Below, one piece after another: positions 22,889-32,429 of a DNA stretch of 64,000 nt; the stretch's first letter is position 1; each line of letters opens with the position of its first letter. The notes beneath the pieces were generated by a model. That model saw nothing but the letters and a program-made list of their open reading frames with translations. It made no database searches and was not told where the DNA came from. Source of the DNA: Umbilicaria muhlenbergii (Eukaryota; Ascomycota; Lecanoromycetes; Umbilicariales; Umbilicariaceae); NCBI GenBank assembly GCA_000611775.1, contig KK106981.1, positions 7,028,312 to 7,092,311 on the forward strand, given 5' to 3'. The position numbers were made by a program, and so were the translations under genes.

Positions 22889-24750
22889 ATGGCGAAGACT
22901 TATGATGCGGCAGAAGGTGGGTCTCCTATGTATTTGCCTGTCGCCAGCGTACTTTGAACGTGCAATCACGCCTTACGCGCAGCGATAAACGCGAAAATGC
23001 TTCTTGCGCCTTGATTTCCTGGGAAGTCTAGGATATTTGGTTCAGATCATGATGTCAAGCATGCTGTTCCTGCATCCGCCTATTGTTTCACTTCCTCGAG
23101 TCCAATTGGTGCTGAAGCACTGACATTGTCCGCCCTCCAGTCGCAAAACATAACAGTGCCGAAAGCTGTTGGGTCGTTCTGTATGGCAATGTCTACGATG
23201 TTCGTTGTTCCCCATGCGAGGCGTAAGTAAGAGTAAGCTAAGCAGGCGCAGGTCACCGACTTTCTCGCGCATCATCCTGGTGGCTCTAAGATAATTCTAC
23301 AGTTGGCCGGCAAAGATGCCACCGAAGAGTATGACCCCATACACCCCCCAGGATTACTAGAGGAGAATCTTAAACCTGAGGCAAAGCTGGGTAAGATCGA
23401 CCCGGATACGCTGCCAAAAAAATACGCTCCATCAGAGGAGGAACCCTCAGATGAGGCTCCTCCGCCGCTAGACACTCTCCTCAACCTTGATGAGATCGAG
23501 GAGATCGCAAGTCGCCAGATCAGTCGAAAAGCATGGGCCTATTACTTTTCTGCAGCTGATAACCTTGTCTCGAAACGCTTGAACAATGAAGCATATCGAT
23601 CTATTCTCCTCAGGCCTCGCATCTTCATTGATTGCAAAGACTGCGATTCTTCGACTACCATCCTGGGCAACAAAGTCGGCTTGCCAATATTCGTCTCACC
23701 AGCGGCCATGGCTCGACTCGCGCACCCAACCGGTGAAGTAGGCATCGCTCAAGCCTGTGCGAAGTTTGGAGCTATACAGATGATATCCAACAACGCTTCA
23801 ATGACGCCGGAGCAAATCGTTGCGGATGCCAAACCCGGCCAAGTCTTTGGGTGGCAGCTCTATGCGCAAATTGACCGGAAAAAGAGCGAAGATATGCTGG
23901 TTCGCATCAACAAACTTTCTGACAAGATCAAATTCATCTGCCTTACTCTTGACGCGCCTGTCCCAGGCAAAAGGGAACATGATGAGAAGTCAAAGAACAT
24001 TGCTTCGAATCTGCCTGTCACTTCTGCGGTCATGGACGGTTCTGCCAGCAAACCCGCTGCCGGCGGCATTGGCCAGCAATTGTTCATGGGTACTTCGCCA
24101 AGTCTGACATGGAAAGAGACCCTACCTTGGCTGGCAAAGCATACATCTCTCCCGATCGTCCTCAAAGGCCTCCAAACTCATGAAGATGCATATATTGCAA
24201 GTTTGTATGCTCCACAAGTCAAAGGAATTATCCTGTCGAATCATGGCGGACGAGCCGCAGATACTGCACCGCCGGCTCTTCACACGCTGTTGGAAATCCG
24301 CAAGTACTGTCCCGAGGTTCTGCGGAGTATCGAAGTGCTAGTCGATGGAGGCATCAAGCGAGGCACAGATGTGGTAAAAGCCCTATGTTTGGGAGCTCGG
24401 GGAGTAGGTATAGGGAGAGCTGCTCTGTGGGGTTTGGGAGCAGGTGGACCGGCTGGTGTAGAGAGGACACTAGAGAGTATGTGACAAGGTTGAGGGATAT
24501 GGGCGAATACTTGCTAACGTGCGACTTCAACAGTACTACAGACAGAGCTGGAAACGGCCATGAGGCTTTTGGGCGCGCACAATGTGGAAGAGCTCGGGCT
24601 CCAACATGTAAGCATATATCTCATCGACATCAGAAGTCATACGGACCGACTTACGATATACAGATCAACACTAGAGCGCTCGAGCAACAAATATATGATG
24701 GGCCTGCCGGGCTTGAAAAGTTGAGGATGTGGGTCCAGTCAAAGCTGTAG
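22889..24750 (+). CDS. Flavocytochrome b2-like L-lactate (alpha-hydroxy acid) dehydrogenase
   Basis: Exons 22889-22916, 23141-23199, 23252-24476, 24534-24607, 24664-24750; 490 residues, all junctions in frame. An N-terminal cytochrome b5 domain ([14 protein letters not shown], then [20 protein letters not shown] with the haem histidine in HPGG) is fused to an FMN-dependent dehydrogenase barrel. Barrel marks: [10 protein letters not shown] (substrate tyrosine), [50 protein letters not shown] (FMN lysine), the active-site [12 protein letters not shown] with catalytic His and Arg, and [20 protein letters not shown]. The product would oxidise L-lactate or a similar hydroxy acid and pass electrons to cytochrome c or another acceptor. 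Translation begins directly at the b5 domain, with no mitochondrial presequence, unlike yeast Cyb2. The second intron (23200-23251) has an unusual donor, GTTCGT. Confidence 0.93.
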
Positions 24751-25885
24751 GTTGAGGGCGACGCCGGACAATTCCATGCAACAGCACGAAGAGCAGGTGA
24801 CGCAATTTATGCTGCTCTAGCCATTGCCTGTCTGTGAGCTCAATCGAACAGTGATGATCATAGCACTGCCGCGAAGTCTCGGTAAAACGTCACGGCCGTT
24901 CCCCGTATACTCTGCCTGTTCCTGATTGCAATGAACGATCGGCGACAAAATCAAGTGACTGACAAACAAACAAGGATCCAGTAATACTGGACCTTACGAA
25001 AGCATATGGTTCGTAAGTACTGTAGATTGTTCTTGAGGAGTAATGGCCTGAAGAGCCCTAGGCAAACCATCAAAATAAGTGGCCATTTTAGTGCAGAGAA
25101 ATCCGGATCCTCAGCAGTGAACATGAACAGCACATAGTCATTCAACAAATGCAAGAGTGTAGTGATAGAGCTTTGAGACCTCGACTTGAAAATCTTAACG
25201 CTAACAGAACCTCCGGGGGGGTGGTTCCTCACGCCCTCAGTCGGAAGAGTGCCAGAAAGCGGACTCGGCAAAGCTCTACTCGTATCTTCGGCGACAACAT
25301 TGAGGCTTCCTTCCTTGCCCACATCCGTGGTGCCTACTCAACAACCAACATGAGAGAGGCTTCGTTCGAGCCTCTTACTTTTACTCTTACTCTATCTGCA
25401 GACAGGATCGAAGCGCAGAGCTCGAGAGTGAATGCCGTCCTTGGCTTCTTTTGCTCACTAAGGTTACGCCTTAACACCGCCGAATTTGGATGCTTTTGAC
25501 GCCGGTTTAAGCTGCAGGTTTCCCGAAATGCCAAGGATCTCAGAAAACCAACACTGCGAAACATATGTCCACGTCGGCTCCCCCAGAAATAGCACCCTCA
25601 GGAAAGTGATGGCGCTTCCACCGTGTCCTAATATGCCGTCCCACACTAAACCCTTTGCCTTGGTATTGAGTCAAGACACAGGCCTGGTCAACCCCAAAGG
25701 ATTCCTCCCGCCATTTTGGAAAAGCCAGGCCAGAAATGGGATAGCCGCGGCTGGAGTTGAACCAGCAAAAGTAGATTCCCAGGTATAACTAACTCGCATC
25801 TAGACGCCCTCTCCAGCCATCCTGAGCAACCAGTGGAAATTATGAGGGTGCCTTGCTCCAAAGCCATCCGAATTTTACTGCTGAA
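24751..25885. other. Intergenic region with dispersed repeat B and a Pol III B-box-like motif
   Basis: Convergent 3' flanks. Contains copy 1 of dispersed repeat B (about 25050-25260). At about 25745-25770 (minus strand) a TGGTTCAACTCCA segment resembles a tRNA T-arm, but no complete cloverleaf could be drawn. Confidence 0.45.
25050..25260. repeat. Dispersed repeat family B, copy 1
   Basis: Core GAGAAATCCGGATCCTC at about 25096-25112 followed about 125 bp later by GTCGGAAGAG. The same two landmarks in the same order occur at about 35190-35355 and 46660-46850. Diverged and non-coding. Confidence 0.55.
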
Positions 25886-26803
25886 TCACTGAATCTTCTT
25901 TCCTTCACTGGCAACGCCAATATCGTCCCTTCTTTCTCCAGGTTTTCTGGCCGAGATCGCCACATACCTCCAAACCTTAGCCTTGACGCCTCGATAAGCA
26001 TCAACTCCAGCCACGGTGTTCACAAACCAAGCTTGGAGTCCCAAAAATCGGATGATCAAATACGGTATGTACGCAAAGACAAAGAACAGCCGCAGCATGG
26101 GCGTGATGTTTTCAGACAGATCTTTCAGCTCAACGTCCTGAAATCCCGCGTCTTCAAGCATGCGCTGCGAAACCCCAGGATCAAAACGCGTATTTGTCGG
26201 CATAGCTGCGTACTTGTTGACACATTCCATCGAGTCCGCAAGATCCTTCGGGGCTGTTTTGAGATCGCAGTGGTCATACTCGTGCATAACCATAGATCCT
26301 CCAGGTCGGAGCACGCGGAAGAACTCGGCCAGCACGCCTTCGGGATCGGTCGCATGGACGAATGTCTCCATGGTGTACACGCCATCGAAGGATTCTGCTG
26401 CGAACGCATCGAGGTGGTGGTAGTCCATCTTGCGGACTGTGATAGCCTTGTCAAGACTTGCTGCCCTGACGTTGCGTCGGGCCTTCTCCACGTGACGATC
26501 CACAATGTCAATGGCTTGGACGTGAAGGCCATGTTGGGCCATATAGATGGCTACATGGCCTACGCCGCAGCCAGCGTCGAGGACTTCAGCGCCCCGCCGG
26601 AGGTTGAGCCGATTTAGCAGGAGCTCTTCCATCGCTCTTAGCGCGCCGTTGATGGGGAAAGGCCAGTATGTGTTCTTGGGGTAGTATCCGAAATGTCGAC
26701 TGTCTCCCAAGAAGAGAAGATAGCCTATCTTGGATTCAAAAGAAGCGTAATAACTCTGGAGCTGGGGATTGGGGTTGACGAGAGGTTCTGTATCAGAAGA
26801 CAT
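25886..26803 (-). CDS. SAM-dependent methyltransferase, sterol C24-methyltransferase-like
   Basis: Single exon, 305 residues from the ATG ending at 26803 (MSSDTEPLVNPNPQ). The S-adenosylmethionine site is clear: motif I EVLDAGCGVGHVAIYMAQHG, the acidic VQAIDIVDRHVEKARRN, motif II SFDGVYTMETFVHATDP and motif III FFRVLRPGGSMVMHEYDH. The motif order and the upstream SYYASFESKIGYLLFLGD resemble the SMT/Erg6-like group. A hydrophobic stretch near residues 235-260 (RLFFVFAYIPYLIIRFLG) could anchor it to a membrane, as in Erg6-type enzymes. Substrate is unknown; a sterol or other lipid is plausible but not shown, and a paralogue of true Erg6 (usually about 380 residues) is more likely than Erg6 itself. 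The frame upstream of the ATG stays open without another ATG. Confidence 0.8.
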   Translation of the reverse strand: MSSDTEPLVNPNPQLQSYYASFESKIGYLLFLGDSRHFGYYPKNTYWPFPINGALRAMEELLLNRLNLRRGAEVLDAGCGVGHVAIYMAQHGLHVQAIDIVDRHVEKARRNVRAASLDKAITVRKMDYHHLDAFAAESFDGVYTMETFVHATDPEGVLAEFFRVLRPGGSMVMHEYDHCDLKTAPKDLADSMECVNKYAAMPTNTRFDPGVSQRMLEDAGFQDVELKDLSENITPMLRLFFVFAYIPYLIIRFLGLQAWFVNTVAGVDAYRGVKAKVWRYVAISARKPGERRDDIGVASEGKKIQ

Positions 26804-27714
26804 GACGAAGAAGGCGCCAAAAAACCGGAAAAAAATTTCTTCTTGCAGCGCTGTGAGCCCCAGTAGCGTCAAAGATGCAGAAACGTGTAATCAATCTTCT
26901 GCAAATGGTATTGCGAAGACGTCTGCGAGAAGCTCCTCCAGAGGTTATTCCTAAACGGTAGATTCTCCGCGTAAAAGATCAGGGCAAAGAACCGCGGACT
27001 CAAACTAGTAGGCGATTTAAGTGTTACAAGCAACAGCGGACTCAAACGGTAAGTGAGCGATAGATATCAAGGGTTGACATTTGGCGGAGACGCCATGCGA
27101 AGTGGGCCACGGACGCACACTTGAAGCTGTTGAGGAGCCGGATTTGAGGGTTGTTGGATGTAACGCTGTAGGCAGAACATGTGTATGCTCCTAAGGATGA
27201 CCTTTTGCCGAGATAGCTGGCAATTAGCACCACCTTGGTCCAGGATCAGCAGCACCGCTTTGAAAGGGGTAGGTTCTATGCTCAATTAGCTGTAGCGTGC
27301 CTTTTACGCGCTGAAGCGGAGCCCTTCAGGGATGAGACACAACAGCGGGAACACGTGCTATTGATAGCGCACTAGTATACCTAGCACGTGACCCGCCTCT
27401 CCAACATGTATCTCGGGGGTTGTCTTTCAGCTGAAGCCTGCCGCCCGACCAACCTTCACAGGTTGGTGATTGGCGCTTGTTTCCGATCCTTCCCCCGAGA
27501 CATAGGACGAGTCAACATTGCTTTATGTAGTCTCGCTCCTGCCGTCTCAAATAGTTTCACTGCCTTGTGCTGGCGCTTGGAAGAGGATGCAGAGACTATT
27601 AAAGATACAGGTTGCATGGCCATCAAAGGTTCTTCCACAGAATATGGATCGCCAATATATTCATTACTTTCCTTTTTTATAGTTATATGTACTACTATAC
27701 CCCCAGAACTCAGA
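26804..27714. other. Divergent intergenic region
   Basis: About 900 bp between the methyltransferase (leftward) and the membrane protein gene (rightward), so it should carry both promoters. No coding frame. Two CACGTG boxes are listed separately. Confidence 0.5.
27352..27390. promoter_or_regulatory. Pair of CACGTG E-boxes
   Basis: CACGTG at 27352-27357 and again at 27385-27390, 33 bp start to start, about 325-360 bp upstream of the ATG of the membrane protein gene. CACGTG is the core site of bHLH factors (Pho4-, Cbf1- or SREBP-type); use here is inferred. Confidence 0.4.
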
Positions 27715-29208
27715 ATGTCAGCTCGTTTTTCCGTTCCCTTGACTCTCATCTCATCCATCATTATTACTTGTTTCGCAAGCACTCCCACAGCGGTTACGGA
27801 GAACGCAACTTCAACACTCTCAAATTCAACAAACTCAGTACTGCCAAGCAATGCCAGAAACGCTTCTTTCAACCAAGGATGGACCCCTCAGCCCGACGGA
27901 AGAGGAACCATGGACATCATCTGGAGTTGCGCCTTCACTATGTTCCTCTGCTCCTGGGCTATGCTCTGTTTGAATGTACCTGGACCAGATGATACTCCAC
28001 TTGGAATATTTCATCGCAGACTCTGGTTGACCGCGCTCGCCTTCCTCGGGCCAGAATTCATCTTCCAAATCGCGCTCGGACAGTGGATATCAGCACGTCG
28101 CTCCGTAAGGGACTTCCATGCATTGGGCTACCCACAGTGGACAATGACCCACGCTTTCTTCGCCGATATGGGCGGTTTCATACTCCAAACAAGGGATTGG
28201 ACACCTTTTCCCATCGATGCAAAACAGCTTCATTATCTCATCATGAAGGGCCACGTCAAATTTCCGACGCTCAACAAGCGCAATATCAAGGACAAGAACA
28301 AAGTCGACCAGCTTCTTCGACTTGTTACAATCATCCAGATTTTCTGGTTCGTTCTCAACATTCTTGGCCGGGCTGTACAACACCTCGCAATCAACTGCTT
28401 AGAACTAACGACTACCGCTTTCATCGTCTGCAGTCTCGGAATAAGTATCTGTTGGTTCCACAAGCCTGCAGATATCATGACGGCAGAGACTATCGAATCT
28501 AACTCACGCATCGCCGATATACTGTTAGAAGCCGGGGATAAGGCTTGCCAACCTTACAACCGCACACCTCTAGACTTCGTGAGTCGCAAGGAATGGGCTT
28601 GGTCTCTATATTGGTCGAACTGGATAAACATCCTTCGGAACATGCATATAGTCTTCGCCCCTACGATGAGGCCAGTCAACCGATTCGAAAACACCCTATT
28701 TCTGGAGCTCTCGGGAAGCGTGAACGCGGCATGGCTGGGCTTAACAGCCATCTACTCAAGTATATTCATCGTCGCCTGGAACAACAACTTCCCCACCCCT
28801 ACTGAGCGACTCTTGTGGCGGGCTTCAAGTATTACAGTGATGGGCACCCTGATATCCTATTGGGTCATCACGGAGTTCGGTTTCTCCTGGTACCCAGCGC
28901 TCCGTCAGCGCCTCGCTCACACCATGAGGCGCGATCCGGAGCACAGTCCTCGAACCCGGAGCTTGACAGGTCAGAGCCGTCTCATCCGGAAAGCAAGGTC
29001 GGTGGCAGCATGTATCAGAAACAATTCAGTGTCAAACGACCCGGCCCTGACGCTCCCGTTGAAAGCCATTCTGCCTATTTACATCGTTGGTGTCTTCTAC
29101 TGTCATGCGCGTGCATATATCTTCCTCGAGGATATAATTGAGTTGCGCTCGCTGCCGTTGAGCGCGTATTCTACAGTCGATTGGTTGGCACTGTTCCCTC
29201 ATTTTTGA
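27715..29208 (+). CDS. Polytopic membrane protein of unknown function (fungal)
   Basis: Single exon, 497 residues from the ATG at 27715. The N terminus (SARFSVPLTLISSIIITCFA) looks like a cleavable signal peptide or first helix; a longer in-frame start is possible (ATG at 27406) but adds a non-conserved-looking leader. After an N-glycosylation-rich linker come several hydrophobic helices, including IIWSCAFTMFLCSWAMLCLN, LVTIIQIFWFVLNILGRAV and LTTTAFIVCSLGISICWFH. Between them is a patterned segment with HALGYPQWTMTHAFFADMGG and WTPFPIDAKQLHYL. This arrangement recurs in uncharacterised Pezizomycotina membrane proteins that I remember only as hypothetical. The C terminus is basic and disordered before one or two final helices. 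No transporter or enzyme signature was recognised. Confidence 0.75.
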   Translation: MSARFSVPLTLISSIIITCFASTPTAVTENATSTLSNSTNSVLPSNARNASFNQGWTPQPDGRGTMDIIWSCAFTMFLCSWAMLCLNVPGPDDTPLGIFHRRLWLTALAFLGPEFIFQIALGQWISARRSVRDFHALGYPQWTMTHAFFADMGGFILQTRDWTPFPIDAKQLHYLIMKGHVKFPTLNKRNIKDKNKVDQLLRLVTIIQIFWFVLNILGRAVQHLAINCLELTTTAFIVCSLGISICWFHKPADIMTAETIESNSRIADILLEAGDKACQPYNRTPLDFVSRKEWAWSLYWSNWINILRNMHIVFAPTMRPVNRFENTLFLELSGSVNAAWLGLTAIYSSIFIVAWNNNFPTPTERLLWRASSITVMGTLISYWVITEFGFSWYPALRQRLAHTMRRDPEHSPRTRSLTGQSRLIRKARSVAACIRNNSVSNDPALTLPLKAILPIYIVGVFYCHARAYIFLEDIIELRSLPLSAYSTVDWLALFPHF

Positions 29209-30127
29209 AAGACGGTGCCCAGGTGATAACTTAGAATACATCACCTTCGGATAGAAGGTCACATTCGGACAGATTCAGTAGAAACGTTCCAATCACCAGT
29301 TCAACAGTACGCCAATACCATCTTGTGCTCCTTCGTTACCATCCATTTGTTTGGCGTGGTCACGACATCTAGAAGATTCAGGCAAAAGTCAGTCCATTGA
29401 TATGCCTGCTGACGAGAGAGACTCGAAAACATAGCTATATCCGTAATAGTTCGGCTTGCGGCGAGGGAGTGGCGGAAGCGGCAAAGGGGCCTAGCCACCC
29501 GTGAAAAGGGGCGGAGCAAGGCAGCCTGGCACGCATGGCATGAAAGCAAGGTGTTGAAGAAGGAAAGAGGGGAGTTTGGGGACGAAGGGGTTCTTACGTT
29601 CTTACCCAGAACGTCAAAAGCGGCGGGTAAGCTAAGCAAGGAGCCATACCCGAAATTGGGGGAGCCTGGATTCGGGAAGCAAAACTCGCTTGAGCGCTCT
29701 GTAACAACATAGATGTCTGGAGCAGCAATTGCAATATCCTCACAACAGCAGCATAACAAGTATCAAGATTTTGCAGGGCTTTACAGTAAATAGTCATTAA
29801 TTGCCTCAAAATCTTTGAGCTCGTTCAGATTTAAGTGTGATGGTTATTTGAACAGAATTACAGGGTGACTTGGTTTGCTGTCCCACGACTTCTGTTCCCG
29901 AGCCTCAGCCTAGACCTGAGGCGGATTTCCCGTCAACCACTTCACCACCTGGGGAACATAGAGTAGATGTGTGTGCCGGTCAACGCGGGCTGGCTTCAGA
30001 CATCGCGTTGAGTCTACCTCTCCGTGGTCCTAAGCTTGGACGTGTCGAGAGGCTGCTTGAGCTCTTGAGTATCAAACGCTGCAGTCCTTGCCATCGAGCC
30101 TCGGAAGACTGGGCGCGCCTCACCAAC
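29209..30127. other. Intergenic region
   Basis: About 900 bp with the 3' flank of the membrane protein gene and the leader of the RNase H gene. A minus-strand frame at 29301-29759 is open but shows no recognisable protein character. Confidence 0.45.
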
Positions 30128-31502
30128 ATGTCGACCAACGCAGATTCTGACCCCCTCAGGGAGACCCCGAAGCCACTGACTGACGTCGACGATGCCGCAT
30201 CAATCAAGTCTGCTTCACCTGCGGTGACTGTAACCTCGAATGGTTTGAAGCGGAAGCGGACAACGGAGCCAAAGTTCTATGCGGTCAGGGTGGGCTTCAC
30301 TCCGGGTATCTACCATAGCTGGGCGGACTGTTTGAAGCAAGTAAAGGGTTTCAAGCAAGCAATGTGTAAGTCCTCAATAACACCCCAACTACTGCAGGCT
30401 AAGACTATGGACACAGTCAAGTCCTTTACCACTCTGACCGACGCTGAACGCTTTGTGGCTGGCGAGGACCCCTCCCACGATGCATCTCTCTCGCCGTACA
30501 AATTTTACGCTGTGAGGAATGGGCGGGTACCCGGTATATACACCGATTGGCCCTCGGCTCAGAAACAGATCACTGGATGGACGAAGCCGAAACACAAGCT
30601 ATTCACTACTAGAGCTGAAGCGGAGAGTTATATGAAGGAGGGTGATCAGCAAGCAGCCCAGGCTTCGAGCGCATCCGAGGCCGACACTGCAACCTCAGGC
30701 ACGCATCAATCCCTTGACGGGCCGACCGAATTGGGTACTAAGCCATCTACGTCGAAGAAAGCGAAGAAGAATGCCACAGCAACGGACGCAAAGGGTGGAA
30801 AGGGTATGGTGGATGAGTATAATGAGGACGAATACGAGCCTGGTACTGGACCGCTCCCACCTGGAGCTGAAGACGGGTTCGACCCTAACATAATATTCGA
30901 TGCAGAAAGCGGCACGGTCGTGTACAAGACGGAGGATCAACGAAAGGCAACAAAGCTACAGGCCAAAGCACACCAAGATGGGATGTTACGGGTTCATACG
31001 GATGGAAGCTCGCTCGGCAATGGCTCCCAGGGAGCTTTTGCTGGAGTAGGCGTCTATTTCGGCCCTGGCGATTCAAGGTAGGAGCCTTGTTTTGCGAGGT
31101 TTCAGGATACACTGGGTAGCTGATGACTTCTGACTCTGCAGAAACGTATCAGAATCCTTACCTGGCGGACGGCAAACCAACCAACGCGCAGAGCTTACTG
31201 CTATACTACGTGCATTGGATATCGTGCCCAAGAATAGAGATGTTACGATCATCACCGATAGTCGATATGCTATTGACTGCGTTACAGTCTGGTATCTCAA
31301 CTGGCGCAAGAATGGTTGGAAGACTGCGGCTGGGAAGCCCGTAGAGAACAAAGACATTGTGGAGAATGTGCTTGCTAAGATAGAGGAACGGAATGATCTT
31401 AAAGTGCAGACGCTATTCGAGTGGATCAAGGGCCATGCGAATCATCCGGGAAACGTGGAAGCAGATAAGCTTGCGGTGAACGGGGCAAGGAAGGGAGCAT
31501 AG
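30128..31502 (+). CDS. Ribonuclease H1 with two hybrid-binding (viroplasmin-like) domains
   Basis: Exons 30128-31077 and 31142-31502, phase 2 junction (gtagga...gcag intron), 436 residues. The enzyme removes RNA from RNA-DNA hybrids such as R-loops and replication primers. Two N-terminal hybrid-binding domains are visible: KFYAVRVGFTPGIYHSWADC and, about 80 residues on, KFYAVRNGRVPGIYTDWPSA. A Lys/Ser/Glu-rich linker leads to the catalytic domain with all four acidic residues: VHTDGSSLGNG, NQRAELTAILRALD, IITDSRYAIDC and the C-terminal NVEADKLAVNGARKG, plus the conserved WIKGHANHPGN. Two binding domains match the arrangement of yeast Rnh1. The start ATG at 30128 precedes a disordered Ser/Thr-rich leader; no clear mitochondrial presequence is visible in this model. 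Confidence 0.93.
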
Positions 31503-32429
31503 TGAAAGAATACCTCCGGTAACCGCCCCTTTGTTCACAAAGCGAACAACTGGCCAAACAAGCGACCACAGCGTTGCACGAACGTGGCTTGGCAGTGTCC
31601 GGATGCGCTTCTCTGGACATCTGTCAATCAGAACATCGACATTTCAGCCATGGGCGAAAGGAGCTGCTCTGTGGAAAGACGCAAATTAGGTACATAAGGT
31701 AGCTATGGCAAAGCTTTCGGAAGGTCACAGATACCACTGGGAGTTCACACTGCGAAGAGTGCAGTAGCGTTCTGTAGGGTGACACTGGATCTACTTTTTA
31801 TTTTTCGGGGGTTTGTTCAGCAATCTGCCTGACATGCTAGAAGAACCCATCCTCTCCCTTGAGAACTAAAATCCTATGTGAAAGCAGTGATGTATACCAA
31901 AAGCCCGAGCAAATGTACATCAGTCCGTTAAATCTTAGTCGACTTCCCTCTGCTTCCAAGGCCTCTAAGGTAGGCGTCAGTGCCGGCCTAACGATAAGGG
32001 CCTTGGCGCACGTAGAACAGCAGACTTGATCATTTATTTCCACTCTCGCAGGCACTGACGCGTCCTTTGCCTCCAAATCACCAGCTTCAACTGCAGCGTC
32101 GGCTTCGGCTTCAATTTCAATCAGCATCGCAATTTTCGTTTGAGTAATTCCTGTACCTCTGCGTATCTACGGGGACGGGCTTGGCTTGCACTCATCCGAA
32201 GTACAATCCATCAAAGTGGCCGGCCTTATTCCCGGCCTTGAACCTACAAGAACCTTACATGATGCAATAACATTAAAAGACCGGCGACTGGATCAGATGA
32301 GAGCAGATTGGACGGTACTTGCTGCGCTTGAATGCGGAGTTAGCTAACATCAGTATATATTGGTCGAGCGTGCACGACTCTTATCTTTGCCCCTTCTCCA
32401 CCATTGCCGTAAACCCATCCATTTCCAAC
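31503..32429. other. Intergenic region
   Basis: About 930 bp between two rightward genes. A 96-codon minus-strand frame at 31837-32127 begins with ATG and is Ala/Glu-rich but has no supporting splice or family evidence. Confidence 0.45.

Noticed and set aside
25743-25830. tRNA gene on the minus strand (T-arm-like GCTGGTTCAACTCCAGC)
   Set aside because: The 3' part looks like a T arm and acceptor end, but no matching 5' acceptor strand, D arm or anticodon arm could be drawn nearby.
25853-26617. 254-codon plus-strand frame opposite the methyltransferase
   Set aside because: Antisense shadow; SAM-binding motifs are on the minus strand.
29301-29759. Minus-strand 152-codon gene candidate
   Set aside because: No recognisable domain, no splice context and uneven composition.
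31837-32127. Minus-strand 96-codon gene candidate
   Set aside because: Ala/Glu-rich N terminus only; nothing else supports it.
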